NCBI RefSeq assembly: GCF_000374565.1 | Contig: NZ_KB894685.1 | Coordinates: 186,001 to 250,000, forward strand | Length of the DNA: 64,000 nt | Direction of reading: 5' to 3' | Source: Siminovitchia fordii DSM 16014 = CIP 108821 | GTDB lineage: Bacteria > Bacillota > Bacilli > Bacillales > Bacillaceae_C | Shown: positions 9,333 through 19,306 of the stretch, piece by piece | Position numbering within the stretch: the first letter of the stretch is position 1 | How the letters are laid out: every line of letters begins with the position of its first letter | Program-made: the position numbers and the translations under genes | The notes under the pieces: model-generated | Told to the model about the DNA's origin: nothing | The model's database searches: none | The model's input: only the letters and a program-made list of their open reading frames with translations

Positions 9333-9405
9333 AACCGAACACAAACTGCATCAACCAGAAGTATTAACCGAACACAAACTGCATCGGTCGAGTCCATTTG
9401 TGTTC
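9333..9405. promoter_or_regulatory. repeated upstream activator sites for the sigma-54 operon
   Basis: A 20-base element (AACCGAACACAAACTGCATC) occurs perfectly twice, at 9333-9352 and 9366-9385, 33 bp apart (about three helical turns). An inverted copy of its GAACACAAA core lies at 9397-9405. The block is 50-135 bp upstream of the -24/-12 promoter, where enhancer-binding proteins normally bind. The likely ligand is the activator encoded at 1-1717. Confidence 0.75.
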
Positions 9406-9442
9406 AATTTTGTCTTTTTCAGATGAAGTATTCCAAAGAGTT

Positions 9443-9482
9443 AATAAAAAAGCGTACCGGCTTAGAATATGCCGGTACGCTT
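9443..9482 (-). terminator. intrinsic terminator after hfq
   Basis: Perfect 11-bp stem (9451-9461 with 9471-9481) followed on the minus strand by a T tract. Confidence 0.9.
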
Positions 9483-9503
9483 CCATTTATGGGCCAGGTA
9501 TCC

Positions 9504-9734
9504 CTATTGTTCCTCGTAGTTTATCTGAACGTTCCTTTGCGGAGAAAATGTAGAAATCGCATGTTTGAATACTAACTGCTGCTTGCCTTCCGTTTCAAAT
9601 AATACAGTAAAATTGTCGAATCCTTTCACCTGCCCGCGAAGTTGAAAACCGTTCAAGAGGAAAACAGTGACTGGGATTCCTTCTTTGCGCAATTGATTTA
9701 AAAATTGATCTTGAATATTGACGGGTTGTTTCAA
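9504..9734 (-). CDS. hfq: RNA chaperone Hfq
   Basis: 76-aa Sm-like protein that forms a hexameric ring and binds small RNAs and mRNAs. The Sm1 segment ([33 protein letters not shown]) and the Sm2 segment beginning [10 protein letters not shown] are intact, and the length is typical of Bacillus Hfq, which lacks the long C-terminal tail of enteric Hfq. It follows miaA by 29 bp on the same strand, the usual Bacillus pairing, and is closed by a strong terminator. The RBS GGAGG lies before ATG 9734. Confidence 0.97.
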   Translation of the reverse strand: MKQPVNIQDQFLNQLRKEGIPVTVFLLNGFQLRGQVKGFDNFTVLFETEGKQQLVFKHAISTFSPQRNVQINYEEQ

Positions 9735-9763
9735 TCTGATGGCCTCCTCTTTTTCTCTATTAG

Positions 9764-10753
9764 TTATGTATTCGATTTTATTTCTAGCTTTCCTGCTATA
9801 AAATCAATAATTTGCTCTATTTTGTTCAAGTGTTCCCCCTCATCTGTCATATCAAACCATGTAACATCCATTTTATTGCGGAACCAAGTGAATTGTCGTT
9901 TGGCATAGCGACGAGTATTTTTCTTTAATAGCTCCACCGCAGCATCAAGCGTTAGGTTGCCTGCAAAATATTCATACAATTCCTTATATCCGATTGCCTG
10001 GACAGATTGGACCTCACGTATGCCATTGTCATAAAAATACCTTGCCTCATCCAGCAGCCCTTCTTCCATCATCAAATCTACCCGTTTATTGATCCGTTTA
10101 TACAATTTTTCCCGATTCATGTTTAAACCAATCAAAGCTGTATCATATAAAAGGTCCTTGTTCTCTGTTTTTGACTGTTCACTTTTTTTAATACCGGTCA
10201 AATGATGGATTTCTAAAGCCCGGATAACTCTTTTTACGTTATTAGGATGGATATCCATAGCACTGTCAGGATCTACTGCTTGTAATTCTTTGTATAGTTC
10301 AGCACTTTCCCCTGCAGCGGCTCTCTGCTCCAATTCGTACTTAAAGGAAGGATCACCTTCCATTTCCGTAAAACGATAATCATAAAGAACCGACTGAACA
10401 TAAAGCCCGGTTCCTCCAACAATGAATGGAATGGAACCGCGGGCGGTGATCTCATCGATCTTCTTCCTGACAACCGCTTGAAACTCGGCGACCGAAAAGG
10501 ATTCGCGAGGATCCCGGATATCCAACAGATGATGTGGAATTCCTTGCATTTCTTCAGGTCTAATTTTAGCCGTTCCGATATCCATGCCTTTATATACCTG
10601 CATGGAATCTCCACTGATGATTTCGGCGTTAAATGCTTTTGCTATCTCAATGCTCGTTTTTGTTTTGCCGACTGCGGTAGGCCCTACTAGAACAATAAGT
10701 TTTTTTTTATCATTCAATTGTTTCACTGCTTTCATTTGAATGCTTATTCCCAT
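9764..10753 (-). CDS. miaA: tRNA dimethylallyltransferase MiaA
   Basis: Transfers the dimethylallyl group of DMAPP to N6 of A37 in tRNAs reading codons that begin with U. The P-loop GPTAVGKTK and the catalytic region [14 protein letters not shown] are intact, as are [14 protein letters not shown] and the C-terminal [12 protein letters not shown] segment. The frame is 329 aa, while family members are usually near 315. The internal ATG six codons later (10735) is an alternative start, since neither has a strong RBS. MiaB, which acts next on the same base, is encoded at 27759-29300. Confidence 0.96.
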   Translation of the reverse strand: MGISIQMKAVKQLNDKKKLIVLVGPTAVGKTKTSIEIAKAFNAEIISGDSMQVYKGMDIGTAKIRPEEMQGIPHHLLDIRDPRESFSVAEFQAVVRKKIDEITARGSIPFIVGGTGLYVQSVLYDYRFTEMEGDPSFKYELEQRAAAGESAELYKELQAVDPDSAMDIHPNNVKRVIRALEIHHLTGIKKSEQSKTENKDLLYDTALIGLNMNREKLYKRINKRVDLMMEEGLLDEARYFYDNGIREVQSVQAIGYKELYEYFAGNLTLDAAVELLKKNTRRYAKRQFTWFRNKMDVTWFDMTDEGEHLNKIEQIIDFIAGKLEIKSNT

Positions 10754-10829
10754 CTTAACAGAAATGAGCTTTTTATCAAAATATCTAAATCTCGAGGCGA
10801 ATAATTTTTTTTGTTTTGGGATTTATCAG

Positions 10830-10880
10830 TTTACTTATGATATAAAATATGTATAATAAAATTTGAACGATCGTTCAAAT
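10830..10880 (+). promoter_or_regulatory. promoter with TetR-type palindromic operator
   Basis: A -10 TATAAT (10852-10857) has a plausible -35 TTTACT (10830-10835). It is followed at once by a perfect 20-bp palindrome, ATTTGAACGATCGTTCAAAT (10861-10880), immediately before the RBS of the TetR gene. The placement suggests autorepression. Confidence 0.75.
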
Positions 10881-10897
10881 TTAAGAAGGTGTAATTC

Positions 10898-11491
10898 TTG
10901 TCAAAAAGACGTTATGACAGTGAAAAGGCAAAAAAAGAAATAATGGATCAAGCAACCAAATTATTCTCCGAAAAAGGGTACAACCAAACTTCCGTACAAG
11001 ACATAGCGAAAGCTTCAGGTTTTAGTAAAGGACATATTTATTATCATTTTGAAAATAAAGAGAAGCTTTTCGTTCTTTTAGCTCAAAAAACAATGAAAAA
11101 TTGGCACGAAAAATGGCTGAAACTAGAACCCGGCTATACGTCAGCTGAAGAAAAACTATACGGAATGGCCAGTCACGTTCTATATAATTACCAGACCCCA
11201 TTATTAAAATCAGGTCAGGAGTTGGCCTCCAACCCTAAATCAAGTCAAGAGTCTGTTCGGCAATTATACGAATTGGCCATTATTCCAATGAGTGCCTATC
11301 GTTCCATATTGAAAGAAGGGATCGAAAATGAGGAATTCAAAAATGGGAATTTAGAGGAGTGGACGACTCTGCTCGGCTCCTGGCTTGGTGGATTGTGCCA
11401 GCTCACATACACGCAGGAGTTAAGAAAACTTGAACACCTGTTTGCACAGGCGGTTTCGATATTCTTGAAGTCGATTAAAACAGAGGATTGA
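10898..11491 (+). CDS. TetR/AcrR family transcriptional regulator
   Basis: 197-aa repressor. The N-terminal TetR helix-turn-helix is clear (QATKLFSEKGYNQTSVQDIAKASGFSKGHIYYHF), followed by an all-helical ligand-binding domain of unknown specificity. The start is TTG at 10898 behind AAGAAGGTG. The gene is preceded by a palindromic operator overlapping its promoter and followed 63 bp later by a same-strand short-chain dehydrogenase, which is probably its regulatory target. The ligand cannot be predicted; lipid-related ligands are common for this combination. Confidence 0.9.
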   Translation: MSKRRYDSEKAKKEIMDQATKLFSEKGYNQTSVQDIAKASGFSKGHIYYHFENKEKLFVLLAQKTMKNWHEKWLKLEPGYTSAEEKLYGMASHVLYNYQTPLLKSGQELASNPKSSQESVRQLYELAIIPMSAYRSILKEGIENEEFKNGNLEEWTTLLGSWLGGLCQLTYTQELRKLEHLFAQAVSIFLKSIKTED

Positions 11492-11554
11492 CCGCGTTTT
11501 CAGACTGGTATCTATCATGCGTCTTCTAATTTCTCCAAATCCGGAGGGATATTT

Positions 11555-12373
11555 ATGAAACCCGAGAAAAAGATCGCTATTGTAACTGGAGGTGCTTCCG
11601 GAATCGGAAAAGCACTGTGCCATGAGCTTGTTTCACGAGGCATTTTTGTCATTATTGCCGATGTCGATGAAAAGAAAGGACAGAGCGTTGAAGCGGATCT
11701 TAATGAAAAAATAGTAGTCTCCAGATACGAATTTTTGGACGTGACCAACTTTAAACATGTTGAACAGCTTATCAAAAAAATTCAGAAAGAATATGGCCGC
11801 CTGGATTATCTGTTTAATAATGCTGGAATTGCCATGTATGGCGAGTTATATGATATGACCATCGAAGACTGGAATGAGATGATGGACATCAACTTATGGG
11901 GCGTTATATATGGTACTCAGGCTGGATATAGCATTATGAAAGAGCAGGGATTCGGTCATATCGTTAACACCGCATCAGCCGCAGGGCTTGGACCAACTCC
12001 CATTTCATCAGTATACTCCACGACTAAACACGCAGTAGTCGGACTGACAACATCACTGCATTATGAAGCTGAGGAATTCGGAATCAAAGTAAGTACTCTC
12101 TGCCCAGCGTTCGTGGATACTCCCATCTTTGAAAAAGCCAAAGCAGTCAATATCAATAAATCACTTATTATGAAGCAATTGAAAAAACAGAAAGTCATGA
12201 CACCGGAAAAACTCGCAAAAATCACTTTGGATGAAGTCCATAAAAATAAGCCAGTCATATGTCCGATGCCTTTGCGAAAAACAATGGATACCTTTTTCGC
12301 CATATTTCCTTCCGCACACCATGCCTTGATGAAGATGGTTTGCAAAGTAAGCCGACAGTCCCGGATCAGCTAA
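11555..12373 (+). CDS. short-chain dehydrogenase/reductase
   Basis: 272-aa classical SDR. It has the cofactor motif TGGASGIG (near residue 13), NNAG (near 90), the catalytic serine in NTASAAG and the YSTTK catalytic tyrosine/lysine pair. Acidic D37 after the second strand (IIADVDEKKG) suggests NAD(H) preference. The C-terminal tail is longer than in the shortest SDRs. It lies downstream of the TetR gene on the same strand and is likely co-transcribed. The substrate is unknown. Confidence 0.85.
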   Translation: MKPEKKIAIVTGGASGIGKALCHELVSRGIFVIIADVDEKKGQSVEADLNEKIVVSRYEFLDVTNFKHVEQLIKKIQKEYGRLDYLFNNAGIAMYGELYDMTIEDWNEMMDINLWGVIYGTQAGYSIMKEQGFGHIVNTASAAGLGPTPISSVYSTTKHAVVGLTTSLHYEAEEFGIKVSTLCPAFVDTPIFEKAKAVNINKSLIMKQLKKQKVMTPEKLAKITLDEVHKNKPVICPMPLRKTMDTFFAIFPSAHHALMKMVCKVSRQSRIS

Positions 12374-12573
12374 ACAAAATAGGAATTTAATCGAGGTTGA
12401 AAATGGTTTTTAAAAAAAGGGTTCATGAAACCAGTTACAGGCATCCATTTTATTAAAAACAGGTACCGATTCTTATTTAAAGCAGATCTTTCCAGCGATT
12501 GGTGACCGGTTTGGTGAAAGCGAACCATATACGGGAATTTTTACAGCACACTGGTAACTACGAATTCAGGCCA

Positions 12574-12598
12574 AAAATAAAATCTTCTTGCAAGATGT
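12574..12598 (-). terminator. probable terminator after glpD
   Basis: Short 5-bp hairpin (12584-12588 with 12594-12598) followed on the minus strand by a T-rich run, just beyond the glpD stop. Confidence 0.45.
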
Positions 12599-12599
12599 T

Positions 12600-14273
12600 C
12601 TATTCCTTTTCAGGTTCAGGAGCAGCTGCATCCGACATATATTTTTCCAGCTCTTGCTCATATGCCCTTTTTTGTTCTAAAGGCCACTTAAAGACATCAG
12701 ACATCACTTGTACGGCTTCCACTTTGCAGCGTTTAACTCTCTGGATATTAAAATAAAGGTCTCCTGTCCGCCTTATAAAAAAGTCAACGGGTGACACAGC
12801 CATTTCGTCATTCACTGCATACATTAACTCTGCATACAAGAGACGGTTGACAGAAAAACCTGCTTCCAGAGCATAATTGAACAAGATACCGGCATTCGAT
12901 CCATATTTAGCAGCCAAGTAGCTGCCCTCCTTCTCGGTTAAGCCAAGTGAGGGTGCCTTTTTGGCATGAAAATGGATCCATTCATCGAATTGTTCAGCGT
13001 CTCCGACTTCCCCGCCCGACAGGATGCAGTTTTTGGTTGCACATGCAGCAAAAGGTCCGCTGCCCTTTGATAACAGTCTTTTAACGACCAGTGAAACAGC
13101 TCGTTTTGCCATTTTCCGATAACCAGTCAATTTGCCGCCCGCAATTGTAATCAAGCCGGTATGTGATTCCCAGATTTCGTCCTTTCTGGATATCTCGGAT
13201 GCAGTTTTCCCCTCTTCATAAATAAGTGGACGCACTCCCGCCCAGCTTGATTCGATATCTTCCAATGTCAAATGAACCTTCGGAAAGAAATTCGTAATGC
13301 ATTCAAGCAAATATTCACGATCTTCCTTATTCACCTTAATTTTTGCCGGATCCCCTTTGTAAAATGTATCCGTTGTTCCTATATACGTTTTTCCAGCTCT
13401 CGGAATGGCAAAAATCAAACGACCGTCCGGTGCGTCAAAATAGATTGCGTTCTGCAATGGTAGTTTGGAGTTGTCAATGACGATGTGAACCCCTTTGGAA
13501 AGCTTCAAATGCTTATTATCAACATTTGCCCTTTCATCGGCTGACCGTACACCATCCACCCATGGCCCCGCCGCATTAACAATAATTTTCGCCCGAATGT
13601 CTACAGACTGCCTGCTAAGCACATCTTTTACACGAACACCCATTATTTTATTCTCTTGATCATAGATAAACGACTCAGCCTTAACATAATTGATGATGTC
13701 CGCCCCCTTTTGAGCAGCCGTTTTCAATACTTCAATCGTAAGACGGGCATCGTCTGTAAGGTATTCTACATACTCGCCTGCTCCCAACACCCCAGCTTCT
13801 TTCAATAACGGTTCTCTCACCATGGCTTCGGCGGGCGATAACATTTTCTTCTTTTCCTCTCGCTTAACACCAGCTAAAACATCATAGAGTGTTAATCCGA
13901 TACCAGTAGTCCATTTTCCAAATGTACCGGCTTTTTTAAAAGGAAGAAGCATCCGAATCGGCGTTGTGATATGCACTGCGTTTTTATAGACAATGGCCCT
14001 TTCCCTGCCAAGTTCAGCAACTTCCTTTATCTCACCCTGCTTCAAATAACGCAGGCCGCCATGGATTAATTTTGTTGACCGGCTGGATGTACCTGATGCA
14101 AAATCATTCATTTCCACAAGGGCGGTTTGTATTCCGCGGGTGGCCGCATCCAGGGCAATGCCAGCTCCTGTGATGCCGCCACCAATAATCAAAAGCTCAT
14201 ACTCACGGGATGCCAGTTCATGCAAAATATGTTCTCTAGACAAAGAAGAAAAAATCATCGCTTTTTCACCCAC
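12600..14273 (-). CDS. glpD: aerobic glycerol-3-phosphate dehydrogenase GlpD
   Basis: 557-aa FAD enzyme that oxidises sn-glycerol-3-phosphate to dihydroxyacetone phosphate and reduces menaquinone at the membrane. The FAD Rossmann motif LLIIGGGITGAGIALDA lies near residue 27, followed by SSRSTKLIHGGLRYL and the C-terminal GlpD domain ending near GDLYFNIQRV. Full length for Bacillus GlpD. It lies 15 bp after glpK, forming the usual glpKD operon. The antiterminator gene glpP and the facilitator gene glpF, often adjacent in Bacillus, are absent here. Confidence 0.97.
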   Translation of the reverse strand: MGEKAMIFSSLSREHILHELASREYELLIIGGGITGAGIALDAATRGIQTALVEMNDFASGTSSRSTKLIHGGLRYLKQGEIKEVAELGRERAIVYKNAVHITTPIRMLLPFKKAGTFGKWTTGIGLTLYDVLAGVKREEKKKMLSPAEAMVREPLLKEAGVLGAGEYVEYLTDDARLTIEVLKTAAQKGADIINYVKAESFIYDQENKIMGVRVKDVLSRQSVDIRAKIIVNAAGPWVDGVRSADERANVDNKHLKLSKGVHIVIDNSKLPLQNAIYFDAPDGRLIFAIPRAGKTYIGTTDTFYKGDPAKIKVNKEDREYLLECITNFFPKVHLTLEDIESSWAGVRPLIYEEGKTASEISRKDEIWESHTGLITIAGGKLTGYRKMAKRAVSLVVKRLLSKGSGPFAACATKNCILSGGEVGDAEQFDEWIHFHAKKAPSLGLTEKEGSYLAAKYGSNAGILFNYALEAGFSVNRLLYAELMYAVNDEMAVSPVDFFIRRTGDLYFNIQRVKRCKVEAVQVMSDVFKWPLEQKRAYEQELEKYMSDAAAPEPEKE

Positions 14274-14288
14274 TTTTATATAGACAGA

Positions 14289-16113
<1,825 letters not shown>

Positions 16114-16146
16114 TAAAAAATCAAGCACCCAAACTGATGCTTGATT
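16114..16146 (-). terminator. terminator after the 89-aa membrane protein gene
   Basis: 7-bp stem TCAAGCA/TGCTTGA (16121-16127 with 16138-16144), with a T run on the minus strand. It overlaps the stop of the preceding gene. Confidence 0.75.
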
Positions 16147-16414
16147 ATTTGCCGTAATAGGCTATGCCGATGGATACAATAAGCACAACAAACATCAATG
16201 CCGCGTACATCCATGACAGCCTTTTAATATTATACTTTAATGATGTTTTCTCGTAAGCATGGGATCTCGATAATTCGTTTTCGACGGTATCCCCTTCTTC
16301 TTCATACTGTTTCATTTGTCTTGAAACATCTCTTCCCACCAGAAACGTTCCGACAAGAGCAGCTATACTTACAATAATCCCGGCAATGATCATATAAGCA
16401 GTCATATCTTTCAC
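16145..16414 (-). CDS. 89-aa two-span membrane protein of unknown function
   Basis: Two hydrophobic segments (about residues 5-27 and 68-87) flank a charged cytoplasmic-type loop (SRQMKQYEEEGDTVENELSRSH). No family was recognised. The ATG at 16414 has an upstream GGAGTG-type RBS, and the gene has its own terminator, so it is probably a monocistronic real gene. It sits between the SOS cassette and glpK. Confidence 0.6.
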   Translation of the reverse strand: MKDMTAYMIIAGIIVSIAALVGTFLVGRDVSRQMKQYEEEGDTVENELSRSHAYEKTSLKYNIKRLSWMYAALMFVVLIVSIGIAYYGK

Positions 16415-16755
16415 TCCTTGGCATCCTATACCAACATTATACCGCTTTACTAAAATATTTCATTGTTTTAAAAAAGAATCTGTTACAAATTATAGATATT
16501 TTTATTTCGCGTGACATTATTCATGTAAATCGGATCTTTCAGGGGTTATGAAAATATTAATGGTAACTAGTTTTTTGAATTATTTCAATACCGTTTAGAA
16601 AAATTAGGTCAGGTTGTTAGAGTTCTGGTCAATCGGGATTGAAGGTCACCCTTTTATCGCATTGCCAAACTGCCCCACATTTAAAATCCATGGTGATACT
16701 TTTTCGAATTAAGCATGGCATCAGAGTCATTTGGATATTCAAAACCCCGCCTATT
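16415..16755. other. intergenic stretch between yolD and the 89-aa gene
   Basis: About 340 bp, AT-rich. No gene, clear terminator or repeat was recognised; short open frames on the plus strand lack RBSs. Confidence 0.4.
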
Positions 16756-17100
16756 TTATTCAGAATATTCAACTTCAACAATTGCATCAAATTTTATTTT
16801 ATGTATTTGCTCCTTCTTATCCACCACGTGGATTTGTTTATTTATCTCGTCAATAAAATGGAGGTTCCCCGTGATTTTCTGGAACTGCCTTTCTTTCCAT
16901 AAAGTAATAATAACAGACTTATTATACTCAATTGCGATATACAGAATATCATTGATTTCCTCCAATTGCTGTTCATCAAGCTGAGGCTGCTGAACCTCTC
17001 CCTGTTCATCCCGCCAAGATAGAATCTTTTCAACGTGCTCGGGCAATGTCATTCTGCTTGATTCCCATCGCATGTTACTGCCTTTAGTGAGCTTATTCAT
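16756..17100 (-). CDS. YolD-like protein of the SOS cassette
   Basis: 114-aa YolD family protein (MRWESSRMTLPEHVEKIL, then a C-terminal IHKIKFDAIVEVEY strand region), a family that accompanies UvrX-type Y-family polymerases in Bacillus and its phages; the molecular role is unknown. The ATG at 17100 is preferred over the GTG three codons upstream because GGAAGTG is correctly spaced only from 17100. It overlaps the end of the broken LexA-like gene by 4 bp and should be expressed from the SOS promoter at 18788-18836. Confidence 0.85.
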   Translation of the reverse strand: MNKLTKGSNMRWESSRMTLPEHVEKILSWRDEQGEVQQPQLDEQQLEEINDILYIAIEYNKSVIITLWKERQFQKITGNLHFIDEINKQIHVVDKKEQIHKIKFDAIVEVEYSE

Positions 17101-17309
17101 GATAAACACTTCCGTTTACAGTAAGTGTTCGATGTACTCCTGGTATAACCTTTAGCGTTAGGTTTGTCTAAATGACCAGATATTGATGGTACTGATTTAA
17201 CACTTACCATTTCAGTCAATTCTCTATAGGCCGACAGATATCCTTTTCCGTCCACATGTCGCTTTATTGCTCCAATCATCTCTATCTGTCTTATTGATAA
17301 ATTACCCAT
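17097..17309 (-). pseudogene. LexA-like N-terminal DNA-binding protein, probably frameshifted
   Basis: 70-codon frame with a LexA winged-helix start: LSIRQIEMIGAIKRHVDGKGY, then YRELTEMVSVKSVPSISGHLDK. The expected wing (a GY..PG.HRTLTV type ending) is found, but in another frame: near 17145 the reading moves to a frame encoding VIPGVHRTLTV. That points to a small indel. There is no LexA-type protease domain, so the intact version would have been a short DNA-binding protein. It lies between uvrX and yolD in the SOS cassette. A natural short protein is possible but less likely. Confidence 0.65.
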
Positions 17310-17329
17310 GATGCAACGCCCCTTTTTCT

Positions 17330-18562
17330 CTATTTATAGTGTCCGCCTATTTTTACCGCCCTCTCAGCAGCCTGACCGGCTCCTGTTAATGATGATGCTC
17401 TATACAATGCCGTTCGGCCATATTTATCCCAAATGGTGTCAAATGCTGTGTTCAAGCTTTCTTTTAAGGCATACCGATCAAATAAATCAATCTGATAATT
17501 ATTGGCCGGCTGCAGGTTTGACATACTAACCCCTAAACTCCGTATCGGCTGCCGATCCCAAAATTCTAAAAGCAATTGAAAAGCTGCATTAAAAATGTCC
17601 AAATCATAATTAGTTGGGACCGGTAATGTGACCTGCCGATGAAAACCGGTGGGAAAATCAAAATCAGCGCCTCTGACGGCACAAGAAACGGTTACACCCA
17701 TATACCCTTTTTTCCTGCACCTACGTGCCACTTCTGTGCACAGCTCCAGGAGCACAATTTTGATTTCATTTAACTCGGAGTAATCCCTCGGCAACGTCAT
17801 ATGATGACCGATTGCTTTTTGACGATTGTACGTGGTCACTGTGACGGGAGAGTAATCAATGCCATTTGCTGTTTGCCAAAGGACCTCTCCATTTATGCCC
17901 CATCTCTTTTTGAGTCTTTCCAATGGAAACTTGGCAAGACCGCCGATTGTAGAGATCCCCATTCCATTTAAATGTTTTTTCATCCGACTTCCAACCCCGA
18001 ACATTTTTCCGACTGGCAGCTGCCAAAGTTTTTCTATGTTACTTTGATCCAACCGAAAAATACCATCTGCATTTTTCTTTGCAAAATTATCGCAGGCCAT
18101 CTTTGCCAATATCTTATTTGGCCCAATGCCTACTCTGGCATATACTCCTGTATTGTTAAGGATGGTACTCTGCAGTTTTTTCGCCATTTCAAACTGATCA
18201 CCAAAAAGCTTTTGGCTGCCAGTGACATCCATGAATTGCTCATCAATACTAAACGGCTCAACTAAATCGGTATACTGCTCCATGATTTTGCTAATTTGAA
18301 TTGAAATATCTATATACAACTGCATGTGCGGTCTGACTACTTTCACATGGGGGCATTTTATTAACGCCGATCCCAGTGTTTCAGCTGTTGTGATTCCGAA
18401 CTTTTTTGCTAAAGGGCATGCAGCTAGGACAATTCCACTACGGCGTTCCGGATCCCCGGCAACGATCACAGGCTTGTTTTGCAGGGAACTGTCTCTGGCC
18501 TTTTCTACTGATGCATAGAAGCTTTGCATGTCGGTAAGGAAAATTACCTTCTCTTTCAACAT
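17330..18562 (-). CDS. uvrX: Y-family DNA polymerase, UvrX/YqjW type
   Basis: 410-aa translesion polymerase. The metal-binding residues are visible in FLTDMQSFYASVEKA and in FSIDEQFMDVTGSQ (the SIDE motif), with the helix-hairpin-helix region LPVGKMFGVGSRMKKHL and a C-terminal little-finger domain. A terminal beta-clamp-binding type motif, QIDLF, is present. It belongs to the UvrX/YqjW subgroup seen in Bacillus chromosomes and phages, not the housekeeping DinB. Its start overlaps the WYL-like gene by 7 bp, and the operon has a double SOS box. The likely role is SOS-induced mutagenic bypass. Confidence 0.9.
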   Translation of the reverse strand: MLKEKVIFLTDMQSFYASVEKARDSSLQNKPVIVAGDPERRSGIVLAACPLAKKFGITTAETLGSALIKCPHVKVVRPHMQLYIDISIQISKIMEQYTDLVEPFSIDEQFMDVTGSQKLFGDQFEMAKKLQSTILNNTGVYARVGIGPNKILAKMACDNFAKKNADGIFRLDQSNIEKLWQLPVGKMFGVGSRMKKHLNGMGISTIGGLAKFPLERLKKRWGINGEVLWQTANGIDYSPVTVTTYNRQKAIGHHMTLPRDYSELNEIKIVLLELCTEVARRCRKKGYMGVTVSCAVRGADFDFPTGFHRQVTLPVPTNYDLDIFNAAFQLLLEFWDRQPIRSLGVSMSNLQPANNYQIDLFDRYALKESLNTAFDTIWDKYGRTALYRASSLTGAGQAAERAVKIGGHYK

Positions 18563-18777
18563 ACACCTCTTCTCCTTTGCTTTATCGGGGCGACTGACAA
18601 TATGTTGCTCAATGTAAAGGTGCGGAATTGCCTCTTTTGATAGCAGTAGGCTTTGATCGCCGAATCAGTAACAGCAATCACTTTGATGGTGCGCTGTGAC
18701 AGCTGAGCGTTTTTATTCATGTAGATCATTTCAAGTCTCTGCTTGGACCTTGCTGCACGTTTTAACAAGCTTTTCAT
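18556..18777 (-). CDS. 73-aa WYL-like small protein
   Basis: Small basic protein with a core resembling one WYL-type beta unit (LEMIYMNKNAQLSQRTIKVIAV, then IKAYCYQKRQFRTFTLSNILSVAP). Such mini-WYL proteins commonly sit directly upstream of UvrX-type polymerases in Bacillus. It is the first gene after the double SOS-box promoter (RBS GGGGTG) and overlaps uvrX by 7 bp. The function is unknown; a regulatory or nucleic-acid ligand-sensing role is possible. Confidence 0.75.
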   Translation of the reverse strand: MKSLLKRAARSKQRLEMIYMNKNAQLSQRTIKVIAVTDSAIKAYCYQKRQFRTFTLSNILSVAPIKQRRRGVC

Positions 18778-18787
18778 ATCATCACCC

Positions 18788-18836
18788 CGAACGTTCGTTT
18801 GCGCTTATTATATGCGAACGTTTGTTTGTTATTCAA
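18788..18836 (-). promoter_or_regulatory. SOS promoter with two LexA boxes
   Basis: Minus-strand -35 TTGAAT (18831-18836) and -10 TATAAT (18807-18812), spacer 18. One LexA box, CGAAC-N4-GTTTG, lies in the spacer (18815-18828). A second identical-pattern box lies just downstream of the -10 (18788-18801). This fits tight SOS repression of the polymerase operon. Confidence 0.9.
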
Positions 18837-18841
18837 GTGGT

Positions 18842-18873
18842 AATATTTTCTTACAACTAAACAAGAAAATATT
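18842..18873. repeat. 11-bp inverted repeat upstream of the SOS promoter
   Basis: Arms AATATTTTCTT and AAGAAAATATT with a 10-base loop. Role unknown; it could be an operator or part of a decayed element. Confidence 0.5.
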
Positions 18874-18976
18874 TAGTACGTCTCTGAGTCTTCCCAGTTG
18901 CTTTACTTCTGATGCTGCCGTTTCCAATCCATACATTGTTCTTTCTTCGTTGACAGTTTCACTTCTTTCAGCGATA

Positions 18977-19021
18977 GAAAAAGGACACAAAACAACGCTT
19001 TTTGCGTCATTCAGTGTCCTA
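18977..19021 (-). terminator. terminator-like hairpin insulating the SOS operon
   Basis: Stem AGGACAC/GTGTCCT (18982-18988 with 19014-19020), then a T run on the minus strand. No intact minus-strand gene lies just upstream of it, so it may be left over from a lost gene. Confidence 0.5.
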
Positions 19022-19108
19022 TGTCAGACCATAATTTTTTAAAAAATAATTATTTGTTGAAGTTAACGTAGCGTCATATTTTATACTTGTTATTAGGAGG
19101 CGATAGCG

Positions 19109-19267
19109 GTGAAAAAATATTTTCAATGGAAAAATATTATCATTGGTAAGATTGACAAAAGTCATCCTCAATCGGAGGAACTCAACAAATCAATAGATGA
19201 AAGTTTTTCTTCTGCTAAGAAAATAATAAATGAAGTAATCTCTTTTACTGATTGCAAACGTAACTAA
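19109..19267 (+). CDS. 52-aa hypothetical protein
   Basis: GTG start with a perfect AGGAGG RBS eight bases upstream, and an intrinsic terminator directly after the stop. The protein is hydrophilic (MKKYFQWKNIIIGKIDK to SFTDCKRN), has no recognisable family and no membrane span. The complete small expression unit argues that it is real despite its size. It stands at the left edge of the prophage-remnant region. Confidence 0.6.
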   Translation: MKKYFQWKNIIIGKIDKSHPQSEELNKSIDESFSSAKKIINEVISFTDCKRN

Positions 19268-19280
19268 CGGTATTTTTTGA

Positions 19281-19306
19281 GGGGTACAAACTGGTGCCCT
19301 TTTTTT
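19281..19306 (+). terminator. terminator of the 52-aa gene
   Basis: Stem GGGTAC/GTGCCC (19282-19287 with 19294-19299), then seven T. Confidence 0.7.

Noticed and set aside
18842-18873. Inverted repeat considered as a CRISPR-like or attachment site
   Set aside because: Only one copy, no spacer array and no partner sequence found at the other end of the prophage debris.
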